A stretch of DNA of 45,432 nucleotides from Mizugakiibacter sp. (GTDB lineage: Bacteria; Pseudomonadota; Gammaproteobacteria; Xanthomonadales; Rhodanobacteraceae): NCBI GenBank assembly GCA_003233305.1, contig QILI01000021.1:1-45432 (forward strand), given 5' to 3'. Position 1 is the stretch's first letter. Every line of letters starts with the position of its first letter. Made by a program: the position numbers and the translations under genes. Under the pieces are notes generated by a model. It did no database searches, was not told the origin of the DNA, and worked only from the letters and a program-made list of their open reading frames with translations. Positions 45,224 through 45,432 of the stretch are shown in pieces.

Positions 45224-45432
45224 GAACCTCTAAAAACACACCTTTTCGATTCACGCGTGTTGAGCCATGTCACACAGACAGGCCTTCTCGTGCCCTAACC
45301 GTGCTGGCCAGCCCTACATTTGTCTATTTATGCCTGCAATTGCACCCATTGGGGGCACTGCAGGCCTTTCTTCCCTGCATTTAGAACGCAGTCATCCCAC
45401 ACTTGCGCATACTCACCCAACGCTTGAGGTTA
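45223..45432 (-). mobile_element. Probable end of an insertion sequence, cut by the window edge
   Basis: On the minus strand, a frame open at the window edge ends NLKRWVSMRKCGMTAF with TAA at 45381-45383; a C-terminal N-L-K-R-W is common in IS5-family transposases. About 150 nt of noncoding DNA follow, with a hairpin at 45333-45364 (CCTGCA to TGCAGG arms), and then TTTTTAGAGGTTCCC next to the brnTA palindrome, which may be the terminal inverted repeat. Only 16 codons are visible, so the family is a guess. Confidence 0.4.
45381..45432 (-). CDS. Putative transposase C-terminus, partial
   Basis: The last 16 codons of a minus-strand frame that enters from beyond the window. The N-L-K-R-W residues near the end are what suggests an IS5-type DDE transposase. 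The other frames here are closed or start with a stop. Nothing else can be said from this fragment. Confidence 0.35.
   Translation of the reverse strand, partial: NLKRWVSMRKCGMTAF

Overview
The window is a stretch of gammaproteobacterial chromosome, moderately GC-rich except at its right end. It is dominated by core genes whose order is typical of the class: lptD-surA-pdxA-rsmA-(apaG)-apaH, a complete mra/dcw division and murein cluster, lpxC, secA, rnpB, and rsmI/lpoA/yraN. MurE carries the DNPR motif of meso-diaminopimelate-adding enzymes, and LptD, LpxC and LpoA show a Gram-negative envelope. Ubiquinone genes (ispB, ubiH, a ubiI/ubiF-type hydroxylase) indicate a respiratory organism. I cannot name a genus from the sequence alone.

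Layout. 1-9 kb: the 5' part of a YajR-like MFS transporter, ispB, a patch of 29-bp palindromic repeats, a ubiH-ubiI pair, and a possible small cobalamin locus (CobC-like histidine phosphatase with an altered active site, DUF6580 membrane protein, PduO-type adenosyltransferase) interrupted by an opposite-strand DUF2062 gene. A Crp/Fnr regulator follows with a DUF2892 membrane protein. 9-16 kb (+ strand): lptD, surA, pdxA, rsmA, a much diverged ApaG-like ORF, apaH; these cover outer-membrane LPS insertion, OMP folding, vitamin B6, rRNA methylation and Ap4A hydrolysis. 16-37 kb (mostly - strand): secA, an M23 peptidase, dciA on the other strand, lpxC, then ftsZ-ftsA-ftsQ-ddl-murC-murG-ftsW-mraY-murF-murE-ftsI-ftsL-rsmH-mraZ. 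From mraZ to ftsA nearly every junction is a stop/start overlap. The cluster starts from a good sigma-70 promoter with three 10-bp-spaced MraZ boxes downstream.

37-43 kb: RNase P RNA and rsmI (- strand), then lpoA, yraN, a GlcD-type FAD oxidase and a metallophosphoesterase (+ strand).

43-45.4 kb is different in character. It holds a nupG/xapB-type nucleoside transporter gene with two in-frame TGA codons in its first membrane helix, then an AT-rich BrnT/BrnA-type toxin-antitoxin pair. The antitoxin gene ends inside a 58-bp structure resembling an integron attC site. After that comes what looks like the end of an insertion sequence, cut by the window edge. This right end is the accessory part of the window and the most rewarding to follow up. 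No tRNA, rRNA operon or CRISPR array was seen.
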